Notes: generated by a model from the sequence alone, not told the origin. 64,000 bases of DNA from Acinetobacter colistiniresistens (GCF_000413935.1 NZ_KE340380.1:955065-1019064); one strand, 5' to 3'; positions 8,706-18,220 are shown, numbered from the stretch's first letter. Program-made: numbers and translations.

Positions 8706-11486
8706 TTATTGCCAGCCGTAACGGCGGATGTACATTGTTTTGACCCATTGTGTCAGACACATATAGGCAATCAAGATAAAAGGTAAATAGAAAAAATAGC
8801 TCAGTGGTAAAGCTTCCAATTTCAAATAACTTGCTAAAGGCCCCATTGGTAAGAATATACCAATACACATAATGATGGCAGTCATGACTAACAATGGTGC
8901 TGCTGCACGGCTTTGAATAAATGGAATTTTAGCCGTACGAATCATGTGCACAATCAAGGTCTGCGTCAACAAGCCCACAACAAACCATCCAGATTGGAAC
9001 AAAGTTTGCTGTTCTGGCGTATTTGCAGAAAATACAAACCACATTAATGCAAAAGTAAGGATGTCAAAAATTGAACTAATCGGCCCAAAAACAATCATGA
9101 AACGCCCCACTTCCTCAGGTTGCCAACGTTGTGGTTGAGCAATCAATTCTTCATCGACATGGTCAAATGGAATCGCAATTTGAGAGATATCATAAAGCAG
9201 GTTCTGGATCAGTAAGTGAATGGGTAACATCGGTAAAAATGGAATGAAAGCACTGGCTATTAATACCGAAAAAACATTACCAAAATTTGAACTTGCTGTC
9301 ATTTTGATATATTTCAGCATATTGGCAAATGTTCTACGTCCTTCAATCACACCTTGCTCAAGTACCATCAGACTTTTTTCAAGCAAAATTAAATCTGCTG
9401 ATTCTTTTGCAATATCAACCGCCGTATCAACAGAAATACCAATATCCGCAGCACGAATGGCAGCAGCATCATTGATACCATCTCCCAAGAAACCAACTAC
9501 ATGCCCATTGGCTTTAAGTTGTTCAACAATTCGTTCTTTATGCACGGGACTAAGTTTGGCAAAAATATGATACTGTTCTACTGCTCTTTGAAGCTGTTTG
9601 TCGGTCAGTGTTTCAATCGTACTCCCCAATAAAACCTGTTTAAAATCGATCCCAATCTCACGGCATACTTTTTGAGTGACGAATTCATTATCACCTGTCA
9701 GTACTTTCACCGTTACACCGTGTGCATGTAAGCTTTTTACTGCTGCCATGGCTGACTCTTTTGGTGGATCAAGAAAAGCAACATAGCCAATTAAAATAAG
9801 ATCACTTTCATCGGCGACCGAAAAGTTTTCCTGTGCATTTGAAAACTCGCGATATGCAACCGCTACAACACGCAAACCGTCCTTATTATAACGCTGTGTT
9901 AATGCTTCAATGGCCACTTGTCGTTGCTGAGTCAATGCTTCAATTTTTCCGTTAACCTCAACATAACGGCAAACTTTCAGCATTTCTTCTACAGCCCCTT
10001 TGGTAATCATTCTGACGCGATCTTGCGGTGTCTTTACGACCACAGACATGCGACGACGATCAAAATCAAATGGCACTTCATCTACTTTTTTAAAGTGTAA
10101 CTTTTGCGTTTTAATGTCTTGGCCAACTGCTTCCAGCACCGCCACATCAAGCAGGTTTTTGAGTCCAGTTTGATAATAACTGTTTAAGAACGCCTGCATT
10201 AAAACATAATGTGAAGTTTGCCCATGTACATCAACATGCTGAGATAAAAAGATTTTGTCTTGTGTCAATGTTCCTGTTTTATCTGTGCAGAGTACATCCA
10301 TCGCACCAAAGTTTTGAATTGCATCCAGCCGTTTAACAATCACTTTCTTTTTAGAGAGAAAGACCGCACCTTTGGCCAAGGTTGAGGTCACAATCATCGG
10401 TAACATTTCTGGTGTTAACCCAACCGCAACCGAAAGTGCAAATAAAAATGCCTCGGTCCAATCACCTTTGGTAAAACCATTAATAAATAAAACAATTGGG
10501 GCCATGACCAGCATAAAGCGAATCAGTAACCAACTTACTTTATTGACCCCCATCTGAAACGATGTGGTTCCCCGATCTGTCGCTGTCACTCGATGTGCCA
10601 AAGCACCAAAATAAGTTTGAATACCTGTACTGACCACCACAGCGTGGGCTGAACCAGACACGACATTGGTTCCCATAAATACAATATTTTCCAGCTCAAG
10701 TGCACTCTGCTCTTGCAGGTTTTTTTGCACGGGAAACTTTTCTACCGGCATGGATTCACCTGTCATTGCTGCTTGGGAAACAAACAAATCTTTGGCTGTT
10801 AGAATTCGGCAGTCTGCGGGAATCATGTCTCCGGCTGACAACAAGATGACATCACCAGGAACCAAATACTGAATCGGCATCTCAAATTGAGTATTTTTTT
10901 GGTTTTTTACATCAATCCCATAACGTTGTTGCATCAATGTCAGATCGTCATAACTCACTTGATGACGTAACACTGTTGCCGTATTACTGACCATGGCTTT
11001 TAATGCATCGGCCGCCTGATTAGACTTGGACTCTTGCCAATAGCGCAACAAGGTTGAAAGTATCACCATCACACTAATAATACTGGCACCGGTTAGGTCA
11101 TCTGTCAGAAAGGCAACCAAAGCGAGCAGGCTCAATAAAATATTGAATGGATTGCGATAGCAGTACCAAAGATGTTGCCACCAGGTCAGTGGCTTTTCAT
11201 GTGCAATTTCATTTAACCCAACGCGTTTCTGTTGTGTATTTGCCTGTTGCTCAGTTAAACCCGAATTTGAACTATTTAATTGTTGTAATAATTGTGCTGG
11301 ATCAAGCTGTGCAGCATCCACTAACCGAGCGGATAATGTTTTACCAATTTCTTGGGCATAGCTTGATTGATGTAATTCTTTAAAGGATTGACTCCGTCCA
11401 AAAAAACGCATGAGATGGAATCTTTTGAGAAATGCAGTAAAAAGTCGTTGCCAGAGTTTCATGTCGAAATCCTCTTTTTTAGGCAT
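8706..11486 (-). CDS. mgtA: Magnesium-translocating P-type ATPase MgtA
   Basis: The 926-aa P3B ATPase imports Mg2+ driven by ATP hydrolysis. Visible elements are the cation ATPase N-terminal domain, the actuator TGES motif (AAMTGESMPVEKF), the phosphorylation site DKTGTLT near residue 400, the nucleotide-binding domain (KGAVEEM), the hinge GDGINDAAA, and about ten TM helices. Two starts are possible: ATG at 11486 (preceded by AAGG) and ATG at 11462, preceded by AAGAGGA at good spacing and starting MKLWQRLF. The first is given; the second is about as likely. The 81-bp upstream gap is too short for a long Mg2+-sensing leader like that of enteric mgtA. It leads an operon with mgtC. Confidence 0.93.
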   Translation of the reverse strand: MPKKEDFDMKLWQRLFTAFLKRFHLMRFFGRSQSFKELHQSSYAQEIGKTLSARLVDAAQLDPAQLLQQLNSSNSGLTEQQANTQQKRVGLNEIAHEKPLTWWQHLWYCYRNPFNILLSLLALVAFLTDDLTGASIISVMVILSTLLRYWQESKSNQAADALKAMVSNTATVLRHQVSYDDLTLMQQRYGIDVKNQKNTQFEMPIQYLVPGDVILLSAGDMIPADCRILTAKDLFVSQAAMTGESMPVEKFPVQKNLQEQSALELENIVFMGTNVVSGSAHAVVVSTGIQTYFGALAHRVTATDRGTTSFQMGVNKVSWLLIRFMLVMAPIVLFINGFTKGDWTEAFLFALSVAVGLTPEMLPMIVTSTLAKGAVFLSKKKVIVKRLDAIQNFGAMDVLCTDKTGTLTQDKIFLSQHVDVHGQTSHYVLMQAFLNSYYQTGLKNLLDVAVLEAVGQDIKTQKLHFKKVDEVPFDFDRRRMSVVVKTPQDRVRMITKGAVEEMLKVCRYVEVNGKIEALTQQRQVAIEALTQRYNKDGLRVVAVAYREFSNAQENFSVADESDLILIGYVAFLDPPKESAMAAVKSLHAHGVTVKVLTGDNEFVTQKVCREIGIDFKQVLLGSTIETLTDKQLQRAVEQYHIFAKLSPVHKERIVEQLKANGHVVGFLGDGINDAAAIRAADIGISVDTAVDIAKESADLILLEKSLMVLEQGVIEGRRTFANMLKYIKMTASSNFGNVFSVLIASAFIPFLPMLPIHLLIQNLLYDISQIAIPFDHVDEELIAQPQRWQPEEVGRFMIVFGPISSIFDILTFALMWFVFSANTPEQQTLFQSGWFVVGLLTQTLIVHMIRTAKIPFIQSRAAAPLLVMTAIIMCIGIFLPMGPLASYLKLEALPLSYFFYLPFILIAYMCLTQWVKTMYIRRYGWQ

Positions 11487-11567
11487 GCAAAGGCCTTGAC
11501 CTTATTTTCATCAATAAAGTCGATTGAAAAATATAATAAATTTAGGAAATAACGAAGTTGAGCATTC

Positions 11568-12272
11568 TTAGAATGAAGGGGTAAAACTTAACCCAAGCCC
11601 AAACCATCTCTGTCGAAAGGCATGTAGACGCTCGCCGATTGCGGCTTCTAATACAAGGGTATTTGGAATGAGGCTGTAATTCACAGCAGCTTGAATAAAG
11701 GGGGCTTGACGGTCTTGATTATAGGTTTCTGCGCTCACGCCGAAACGGTCAGATAAAGAATAATTGGTCGCAATCCCCCAACGGATTAAACTGGCATGAT
11801 CCGGACCATCCTGATAACCAATATTGGTATTGAGTCCCAAGCGTTGATCAATCAGATTAAAACTCATTGGTACATTGAAAAACCAATCTAGATCAGAGCG
11901 CTGCTGGGATTGTTCATCACGTGACAACATCAGGCTGGTGGCAACGCCCCAGCGGTTGTCCATCGGCTTTAACACGGTTTTCGCTTGAACAGAAAAACCA
12001 TGCACATTATCCACATCTTGGGTCGCGTGATAGCCAAGCGAGACTTCAAAATTTTGCCCTAGATTACAGGCTGGCGTGATCTGATAGGAACTGACCCCAC
12101 CCTTTAGAAATAGATATGACGATTCTAATTGACAATGATGTGCTGCGGTAATTGAAGCATCATCGGTATTTAACAGTGGATCTGCCTTGCTCTTTTGAGC
12201 GAGCAGCAATACCCCACAGAGTAAAAATACGCTGAGCGCATAATACCATTGAATGGAAGCGTGTAAAAACAT
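11568..12272 (-). CDS. Putative small outer-membrane beta-barrel protein (234 aa)
   Basis: The product has an N-terminal hydrophobic segment (YYALSVFLLCGVLLL) ending near QKSKA-DPLL, consistent with a signal peptide, then alternating polar/aromatic beta strands ending in FGLGLSFTPSF, an outer-membrane-type C-terminal Phe. Two cysteines (CQLES and ACNLG) could pair. I do not recognise a specific family. I chose the ATG at 12272 because GGGGAGAAG lies 4 nt before it; an ATG at 12320 would add 16 residues before the signal peptide. It lies directly upstream of mgtA on the same strand with an 81-bp gap, so co-expression is possible but not shown. Confidence 0.65.
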   Translation of the reverse strand: MFLHASIQWYYALSVFLLCGVLLLAQKSKADPLLNTDDASITAAHHCQLESSYLFLKGGVSSYQITPACNLGQNFEVSLGYHATQDVDNVHGFSVQAKTVLKPMDNRWGVATSLMLSRDEQSQQRSDLDWFFNVPMSFNLIDQRLGLNTNIGYQDGPDHASLIRWGIATNYSLSDRFGVSAETYNQDRQAPFIQAAVNYSLIPNTLVLEAAIGERLHAFRQRWFGLGLSFTPSF

Positions 12273-12604
12273 AGGCTTCTCCCCATTTTTTAGGTGGGAA
12301 ACTAAACGGGCTGTAGTCAATACAATAAATTTTTGCTGATATGTAAAAATTTTATAAGTGAGGGAATAAATATATAAATTTTATCAAAGCTATCTCATTG
12401 CAAGATAGCCGACCTAAAAGGCTAACTTGCTCAGTATTCGCTTTGGTTTAAAAGATAATTAAACCCGAACCTCGAACAACTTCCCATTTAGGATCTCCGT
12501 TGAATAAACTCATCGGCATTATAGGGGAAGTTATTAGATTAACAAGCCCCTTTTTATGAATTTTTTATTGCAACACGACATTCGGTGCTACAACGTTTTA
12601 TCGC
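12273..12604. other. Intergenic region with a stem-loop; no gene seen
   Basis: AT-rich spacer upstream of the barrel gene and downstream of the RDD gene, both minus strand. It holds a near-perfect 11-bp hairpin, GCAAGATAGCC (12400-12410) with GGCTAACTTGC (12420-12430), one mismatch and a 9-nt loop, but no T run follows on either side. A second weak inverted pair, AACTTCCC (12478-12485) and GGGGAAGTT (12524-12532), lies closer to the RDD gene. No coding frame is convincing. Confidence 0.4.
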
Positions 12605-13042
12605 TTAAAGCTCTCTCACCACCACTGTTTTGGCCATTTTGTCATGCCAACCCTGTTTCTTAGGATCAAATGCCACCCAAATCAAACCAATAAAAAACAC
12701 CAAAGTTGCTGGGAAATAGCCAATATAACGGATGACCCCTTGACCTACAGCAATATGTTTACCTGTTTTTTCATCCAAGACTTTTAAACGCAATAAACGT
12801 TTTCCTGGTGTCCCTGCGAATTTAATCCAGCAAAAGATGTAAAAAGCTGCTGTGATGATTTGCCATACCCAATCCCATGTCGACATAAACTGGAATGATG
12901 AGAAACCATCTGAGGCAACAGTAGTATCACCACCACCAAAGATCATGGTTAAAGGAATTAACGCGACAATGATAATGATCGAATCAATAATTGCTGCGCC
13001 AACACGTATCCAGAAACCCGCATACTCATATTGTTGAGACAT
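12605..13042 (-). CDS. RDD family membrane protein
   Basis: The 145-aa product carries the RDD domain: [15 protein letters not shown] (Arg and Asp in the first TM helix, residues 8-33), a second helix around residues 57-75, [18 protein letters not shown] between helices, and a third helix near residues 105-125, ending [14 protein letters not shown]. These are the Arg/Asp/Asp positions that name the family. RDD proteins are small inner-membrane proteins with poorly known roles, in some bacteria linked to cation transport or to membrane assembly. It sits alone between the dienelactone hydrolase and the barrel gene. A GAGGGGAAAC Shine-Dalgarno-like stretch precedes the ATG at 13042. Confidence 0.85.
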   Translation of the reverse strand: MSQQYEYAGFWIRVGAAIIDSIIIIVALIPLTMIFGGGDTTVASDGFSSFQFMSTWDWVWQIITAAFYIFCWIKFAGTPGKRLLRLKVLDEKTGKHIAVGQGVIRYIGYFPATLVFFIGLIWVAFDPKKQGWHDKMAKTVVVREL

Positions 13043-13105
13043 GTTTCCCCTCTCTGCATTATTTCTATAAAATATTAATAAATAATAACCTGTTGCAGTA
13101 TTTAT

Positions 13106-13801
13106 TTATATTATCTTTTGTTGTAATTCTCGCTCAAAAAAATCAATGGTTCGTTGCCAAACCACTTGTGCTTCCGGCATACCGCGACTCACGCTACGAA
13201 AACCATGCGGCATATTATAGGTATAGGCTTCCACACGATCACCCAATTGTTGAATGAGTTGATTGCGCTTGGCCGCAGGACAAAATGGATCAACGTTTGA
13301 CCAGTGTCCTTGTAATATACGGACGTCATCTAAAGATTCTTTTTTCGGTACGCCTGCCCCTTCGATTCCTAATGAGTGGTGATACACCACAGGCGCCAAC
13401 ATATCGTCTCGTTTGGCCATCTGAATCACATAGCCCCCTGTGAGACACTGCCCCAACATCCCCAAACGCCCATTTGATCGTGGATCTGCTTTTAATGCAT
13501 CCAGTAATACATGAATTTCCTGATTCACCCCACTATCCGCAGCATTGCTACGGCCTGCCTTACTCACCATGGCACGAATACAATATTTGACTGCACCACC
13601 ACTAAATAAATTAGGCACATAGACCAAATAGCCCCGATCAGCCAAGTCTTGAGCATCTTCACGATAGACATCCAAAATACCGAATAATTCATGCAGCAAT
13701 AATATGGCAGGTGCTTTTTCTGAGGTTTGAGCAGGTGCATACACTTCAACTTCAATTTGACGTGTCGGTAATGTGATTGTTTTTATTTCCATTGCAGTCA
13801 T
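13106..13801 (-). CDS. Dienelactone hydrolase family protein
   Basis: This is an alpha/beta hydrolase of the dienelactone hydrolase family. Motifs seen are the oxyanion region LLLHELFGI, the nucleophile elbow GQCLTGG with Cys in the Ser position as in DLH, FCPAAKRN, and the catalytic His in YNMPHGF. The family hydrolyses dienelactones or other small esters; the substrate here is unknown. I place the start at 13801 (231 aa, MTAMEIKTITLP) or three codons later. A longer frame opens at 13891, but that stretch overlaps the pepN terminator hairpin and has no family similarity. It follows pepN on the same strand. Confidence 0.8.
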   Translation of the reverse strand: MTAMEIKTITLPTRQIEVEVYAPAQTSEKAPAILLLHELFGILDVYREDAQDLADRGYLVYVPNLFSGGAVKYCIRAMVSKAGRSNAADSGVNQEIHVLLDALKADPRSNGRLGMLGQCLTGGYVIQMAKRDDMLAPVVYHHSLGIEGAGVPKKESLDDVRILQGHWSNVDPFCPAAKRNQLIQQLGDRVEAYTYNMPHGFRSVSRGMPEAQVVWQRTIDFFERELQQKII

Positions 13802-13854
13802 CCGTTGCGTTCGAATGATTTTTATACTATTTCTGACAATACCAATTGTCAAAT

Positions 13855-13881
13855 AAAAAAGGATGTCTGACGACACCCTTT
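13855..13881 (-). terminator. Intrinsic terminator of pepN
   Basis: Arms 13858-13867 and 13872-13881 (AAAGGGTGTC / GACATCCTTT on the minus strand, one G:T) close a 4-nt loop, followed by a T run. It begins 23 nt past the pepN stop and argues against a start for the next gene at 13891. Confidence 0.75.
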
Positions 13882-13903
13882 TGGCATTCATTCAATCAGC
13901 TGG

Positions 13904-16510
13904 TTAAATACTTAATAAACTGTTCAAAGTCTCTGCCACATTTTTCGATTTTACTTTAGGCTGTAGGCCTTTAAGTGCCTGTTGCACTTGGCTACGTTGT
14001 GGTTCAGCCAAGGTGTACCAACGTGACAACACTTGCAATAATCGAGAACCCAAAATTGGATTTTTCTCATCCAGATAAGCGGCAAGCTCGATGAAATGAT
14101 CGACACCAAAGCTCCAAGTATTGACTGGGTTGGCAGCCAAACCACCACTCACTGCACGGATACGATTCGGTGTTCCCAAATCATAATCAGCATGTTTGGT
14201 CAGATACTCAATGGTTTCTGCTGTTGCACACGGGTTCGATGCCTGGATACTAAACCATTGGTCTAAAGATAAGGCTTCATCTTTAAAACGGTTATAGAAA
14301 TCAGCGAGCGCTGCTTGCGCTTGTGGTGCATCGTTCCACACCAAAACACGTAAGGCACCTAAACGCTCAGACATATTACCTGTTTGTTGATATTGCGCAT
14401 AAGCCAACTCAAAGACCGATTCATCACCTTGACGTGCCAGCATGTTGAGCATGATATTTTTCAATGCTCGCACGCCCATTGCCAAAGAAAACTCTTTCTG
14501 TTGCGCTGGATCGAGGGCTAAATAGGTGTCTTTCCAGAATGAGCCCAACTCACGCGCTAAACGATCCAGTACCGCTTCACGTTTTTCACGAATCAGTTCG
14601 GGTTCATAATCCTGATCAATACGGCTGCCCAAGTAATTTTCACTTGGTACATCTAATAAACGCGATGCCAATAACGGATCTTGATTCACTAATTCTGGCA
14701 AGGTATTTTTAATCGCCTGAATATAAATATCTGCCTTATGATCGTCTAATAAAATCCGTTCCAATAAGGTTTGTGTAGCTTGCCATTGGTTAAAACCATT
14801 GGTTTCATGCTGAATCAGAAAGGCAAGATCGTCATCGGAATAGTCAAATACCAAATTCACAGGTGCCGAGAAATTACGCAATAACGAAACGACAGGTTGC
14901 TCAGTCACTCCTGTAAATTCTATTGTTGCCTCGTCTTGATCGAATAAATACACCCCATCTTTGACCTCATTCACAAACAAGTCTGTGCCGTGCAAAGTAT
15001 ATTGCTCACCCGTATTGGCATTAAATAATGCCAAAGCCACTGGAATTGGTACTGCTTTAAGGTTTGGATATTTTGGATGCGCTTTCAAGCTTTGTTTGAA
15101 GCTTAGACGATAAGTCTGTGCTGCAGCATTATATTCACCTTTGGCTTCTAACTTTGGCGTCCCTGGCTGGTTATACCAAGTCAGGAAATTAGAGAGATCA
15201 ACACCCGAACCTGCACTTAATGCAGCCACCCAGTCTTCAACCGTAACCGCTTGCCCATCATGGCGTAGGAAATATTCATCAGTCCCTTGACGGTATTTTT
15301 CTTTGCCCAATAAAGTGGCCATCATGCGGTTGATTTCAGCACCCTTCTCATACACCGTAGCAGTATAAAAGTTGTTGATTTCAACAAAATGATCTGGGCG
15401 TGGTGGATGCGACAATGGGCCTGCATCTTCTGGGAATTGATGCGACTTTAACACAGCCACATCGTCAATGCGTTGAACAGCGGCTGATTGTAAGTCTTCA
15501 GAGAAAGACTGATCACGGAAAACCGTTAAACCTTCTTTTAAGCACAATTGGAACCAGTCACGACAGGTAATCCGGTTGCCTGTCCAATTGTGAAAGTATT
15601 CATGTGCAATCACCGACTGGACTCGCATAATCGCAGCATCGGTGGTGTATTCTTCATCGGCAAGTACACAAGAAGTATTAAAGATATTTAAACCTTTATT
15701 CTCCATTGCCCCCATATTGAACTGACTCACTGCCACGATCATATAGTTATCGAGATCGTAAGGACGCCCATAATGTTCTTCATCCCAGCGCATTGAATGC
15801 TTTAAGGCTTCCATCGCGATGTGACATTTTGGAATATCTTTTTCAATCGCATAAATCTCCAAAGCAACATCACGGCCTTCGGAGGTTGTATAACGATCTT
15901 TCAATACTGCTAAATCACCAATCACACAGGCAAATAAATAACTCGGTTTTTTGGTTGGATCTTGCCAGATCGCAAAATGACGGCCTTCTCCAGCCTCACC
16001 CGTTTCCAATAAGTTCCCGTTTGCAAGCAACACAGGATATTTCTTGTCTGCTTCTACCCGTGTGGTAAATTCAGCAAGCACATCTGGGCGATCTGGATAG
16101 AAGGTAATTTTACGGAAACCTTCAGGTTCATTTTGAGTGACAAATAAATCCCCTGCCTTGTATAGACCTTCAAGCTGAGTGTTCGACTCAGGATGAATGA
16201 TCACTTGCGTTTGTAGAATGACCTGATCTGGTGCATCAGTGATCACCAATTGTTCACTGTCCAGATCATATTGCTCGGCACTCAGCGTCTGACCATTAAG
16301 TTGAATTGATTTGAGTTCCAGATCACGACCTAACAGAACCAATGCACCTGCGGTCTGACGTTTCATCACCAGTGTAGAATCAACAACGGTATGATCATCA
16401 TAAACCTGAATATCCAGATTGATGGATTCAACCAAGAATGAAGGCTTTTGATAGTCTTTTAAATAAATGGTTTGATCTGCCTGTACAGGGGGCTGCGCCG
16501 CAATATTCAT
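13904..16510 (-). CDS. pepN: Aminopeptidase N (M1 zinc metallopeptidase)
   Basis: The 868-aa product is a full-length M1-family aminopeptidase that removes N-terminal residues from peptides in the cytosol. The exopeptidase motif GAMEN is at about residue 260. The zinc site HEYFHNWTGNR (HExxH) is near residue 300, with the third ligand Glu in LKEGLTVFRDQSFS 19 residues on. The N-terminal beta domain and the C-terminal DUF3458 helical region (about 430-868) match E. coli PepN in order and length (870 aa). No signal peptide is present. The gene appears monocistronic with its own terminator. Confidence 0.95.
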   Translation of the reverse strand: MNIAAQPPVQADQTIYLKDYQKPSFLVESINLDIQVYDDHTVVDSTLVMKRQTAGALVLLGRDLELKSIQLNGQTLSAEQYDLDSEQLVITDAPDQVILQTQVIIHPESNTQLEGLYKAGDLFVTQNEPEGFRKITFYPDRPDVLAEFTTRVEADKKYPVLLANGNLLETGEAGEGRHFAIWQDPTKKPSYLFACVIGDLAVLKDRYTTSEGRDVALEIYAIEKDIPKCHIAMEALKHSMRWDEEHYGRPYDLDNYMIVAVSQFNMGAMENKGLNIFNTSCVLADEEYTTDAAIMRVQSVIAHEYFHNWTGNRITCRDWFQLCLKEGLTVFRDQSFSEDLQSAAVQRIDDVAVLKSHQFPEDAGPLSHPPRPDHFVEINNFYTATVYEKGAEINRMMATLLGKEKYRQGTDEYFLRHDGQAVTVEDWVAALSAGSGVDLSNFLTWYNQPGTPKLEAKGEYNAAAQTYRLSFKQSLKAHPKYPNLKAVPIPVALALFNANTGEQYTLHGTDLFVNEVKDGVYLFDQDEATIEFTGVTEQPVVSLLRNFSAPVNLVFDYSDDDLAFLIQHETNGFNQWQATQTLLERILLDDHKADIYIQAIKNTLPELVNQDPLLASRLLDVPSENYLGSRIDQDYEPELIREKREAVLDRLARELGSFWKDTYLALDPAQQKEFSLAMGVRALKNIMLNMLARQGDESVFELAYAQYQQTGNMSERLGALRVLVWNDAPQAQAALADFYNRFKDEALSLDQWFSIQASNPCATAETIEYLTKHADYDLGTPNRIRAVSGGLAANPVNTWSFGVDHFIELAAYLDEKNPILGSRLLQVLSRWYTLAEPQRSQVQQALKGLQPKVKSKNVAETLNSLLSI

Positions 16511-16849
16511 CAGTATTCCTTATCTTTCATCATGTCGGATGGTCTTGTTGGCAAGACTCTTGATGAGTCGATCATACGCCAACTTACAAAAGCTGTCTTT
16601 AGAGCCACGTACCAGTTTTAAGAATTTTATTGGGTTTACTTTTCATCTTTTCAAATTTATTGAGCAAATCGCGTGCCGTTTAGACAAAATTACAACATGG
16701 TTTTCCATTCTTAAATAAATGCTACAGAATCGAATGGGTTTTATCGCTCAACTTACATTTTTTTCTGGCGTTTTACATTTTGTGCACGGTTATTGCTTAA
16801 GTTTATATGCCAATGTAGGTAATACAATAAAACATGTGAGGGTATGACG
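16511..16849. other. Divergent intergenic region between pepN and a small gene
   Basis: 339 bp with no convincing coding frame. It must hold the pepN promoter (minus) and that of the 85-aa gene (plus). A small hairpin, GTCTTG-TTGG-CAAGAC (16541-16556), lies in the pepN leader. I cannot assign -35/-10 boxes with confidence. Confidence 0.35.
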
Positions 16850-17107
16850 ATGGAATTAAAAGCACACTTATATCGTTTAGAAAATATCAAGGCGATTCAC
16901 GATCTAGCGAAAGCAGGCGTGGATCATCATGTTATTTCCGTTTTTTTAACTGCAGAAGGAATTGAATTGACCGCATTAGAAGTGACCAATATCGTGAACA
17001 CCTATGACGCGCTTGGTAAAGAAAAATTACCGAGTAAAAAAGTACAAGCACTCATTGCTGCAAAAAAAATCGGTCAGGAGGACGAAAACTTACCATGCCC
17101 AGTTTAA
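16850..17107 (+). CDS. Small hypothetical protein, 85 aa
   Basis: The product starts MELKAHLYRLENIKAIHDLAKAG and is a mostly helical, charged, soluble protein without Cys pairs or TM helices. I do not recognise the family. The layout of short helices (residues 8-20, 25-35, 40-52, 58-72) would suit a small DNA- or protein-binding fold, but nothing proves this. The ATG at 16850 is preferred because GAGGG sits 7 nt upstream; an ATG two codons earlier overlaps that Shine-Dalgarno sequence. A strong terminator follows 15 nt after the stop, which supports a real, separately transcribed gene. Confidence 0.7.
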   Translation: MELKAHLYRLENIKAIHDLAKAGVDHHVISVFLTAEGIELTALEVTNIVNTYDALGKEKLPSKKVQALIAAKKIGQEDENLPCPV

Positions 17108-17122
17108 TCATTCACTTTAACC

Positions 17123-17154
17123 AAAAAACCTCGAAGCGATTTCGAGGTTTTTTT
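17123..17154 (+). terminator. Strong intrinsic terminator
   Basis: AAACCTCGAA (17126-17135) pairs with TTCGAGGTTT (17141-17150) around GCGAT, followed by T7. The A run on the other side makes it usable also by the convergent DUF2147 gene. Confidence 0.85.
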
Positions 17155-17166
17155 ATAACTATTTGA

Positions 17167-17640
17167 TTATGGTGTTGCGTTATCAGTACGCAACCAGACG
17201 ACTGTACGACCCAATGCTGAAACGCCCATATAACCACGCATACGTAAACGTTTACCTTCGCCTGTTACCACGCCTTTGCCTTTATAGATACGGCCAGATG
17301 TCGGCTCCAATACTCGACCATCAATATAAGAATCAGGTTTATCTGGATCTTCCCTAAAGCCCGATAGAATTTCTAGGCCTAGAATCGGTTTATTGGTATT
17401 CGGTGCTGCGCATTTAGTGCAATTGGTCAGTGCAATGCCATGTGAGTTTGGATAACGATAAACAATCTTCCCATGATAACGGCCGTCATTTCCTTTACGG
17501 ATTTCTACGATTGAGAGTTGTTCACCTGTCCGTTCTTCGATACTTTTCCAGTAGCCCTCAATTGAAGCTGCAAAAGTCGTTGCGCTTGCACAAGCAACAG
17601 TGAGTCCCATGATTCCGTTCATGAGCATACGATTTAGCAT
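17167..17640 (-). CDS. DUF2147 family secreted protein, copy 1
   Basis: The 157-aa product has a signal peptide (MLNRMLMNGIMGLTVACASA, cleaved near TTFAA-S) and a DUF2147 domain: EGYWKSIEERTGEQLSIVEI, GKIVYRYP, then the paired Cys in TNCTKC, and the conserved RGYMGVSALGRTVVWLR end. DUF2147 proteins are exported lipocalin-like barrels of unknown function. I chose the ATG at 17640 because GGGG precedes it and the signal peptide then begins normally; a start at 17673 adds 11 residues. A second paralogue lies upstream on the same strand beyond an IS element. It probably uses the bidirectional hairpin at 17123-17154 for termination. Confidence 0.8.
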   Translation of the reverse strand: MLNRMLMNGIMGLTVACASATTFAASIEGYWKSIEERTGEQLSIVEIRKGNDGRYHGKIVYRYPNSHGIALTNCTKCAAPNTNKPILGLEILSGFREDPDKPDSYIDGRVLEPTSGRIYKGKGVVTGEGKRLRMRGYMGVSALGRTVVWLRTDNATP

Positions 17641-17775
17641 ATTAACCCCGTCTAAAAAAAGAAACCTATTCATCTTTATAGGTTTAATGCACGGAAATTA
17701 TCACACTTTTTAATAAGTTACACTGTACGCTAGCGTTCATTTGTATAAGAAATGAGTTATCTATTTGCTGAACTT

Positions 17776-17798
17776 TAAACAATAATCGTTATTGTTTA
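17776..17798. promoter_or_regulatory. Perfect 10-bp interrupted palindrome, candidate operator
   Basis: TAAACAATAA-TCG-TTATTGTTTA, upstream of DUF2147 copy 1 (about 136 nt before its start) and just downstream of the copy 2 terminator. Its symmetry and AT-rich arms suit a dimeric regulator site. The binding protein is unknown, and no similar dyad was seen before copy 2. Confidence 0.4.
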
Positions 17799-17802
17799 GT
17801 AC

Positions 17803-17836
17803 AAATAAAAAAGCCCAAACAGGTCGTTTAGGCTTT
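17803..17836 (-). terminator. Terminator originally belonging to DUF2147 copy 2
   Basis: Read on the minus strand, AAAGCCTAAAC pairs with GTTTGGGCTTT (arms 17826-17836 and 17810-17820, one T:G) and is followed by TTTATTTG. With the IS removed it lies about 17-45 nt past the stop of DUF2147 copy 2, the normal place for a terminator. Confidence 0.75.
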
Positions 17837-17902
17837 CTAAAGAACGACAGAATGAACCGTACCGGGTTTGTCGGAGAGTCAATATTCTGAGAGACTATCC
17901 CG

Positions 17903-18220
17903 ATGACAAAACCAAACTATACCCCCGAAATTAGAGAAAGAGCGGTTCAATTACTAATTGAATCTGAAAAAGATTATCCTTCTACTTGGGCAGCAATCAC
18001 AGCTATTGCTCCTAAAATCGGTTGTACTCCTGAAACATTGCGTGTTTGGTATTTAAAGCATCTGGATCAACTAAATCCTGCCAAAGTACAACAGATATCT
18101 GACCAAGAAAAAATGAAGCAAATGGAACGTGAAATTAAAGAATTAAAACGTGCCAATGAAATTCTACGTAAAGCAGCCGCTTTTTTCGCCCAGGCGGAGC
18201 TCGACCGCCCACACAAATAA
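17903..18220 (+). CDS. IS3-family OrfA (HTH DNA-binding protein)
   Basis: The 105-aa product has a transposase-8-type helix-turn-helix (residues 5-50; YTPEIRERAVQLL, then IGCTPETLRVW) and a C-terminal leucine-zipper coiled coil (KMKQMEREIKELKRANEILR, about 70-90). OrfA binds the terminal inverted repeats. A slippery heptamer, T-TTT-TTC, at 18181-18187 lies in the stretch where the orfB frame is open, so a -1 frameshift can make the OrfAB transposase. Its stop overlaps the orfB ATG by one base (TAATG). Confidence 0.92.
   Translation: MTKPNYTPEIRERAVQLLIESEKDYPSTWAAITAIAPKIGCTPETLRVWYLKHLDQLNPAKVQQISDQEKMKQMEREIKELKRANEILRKAAAFFAQAELDRPHK

Noticed and set aside
13802..13891. Upstream start of the dienelactone hydrolase at 13891
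   Set aside because: The stretch overlaps the pepN terminator and carries no family similarity.
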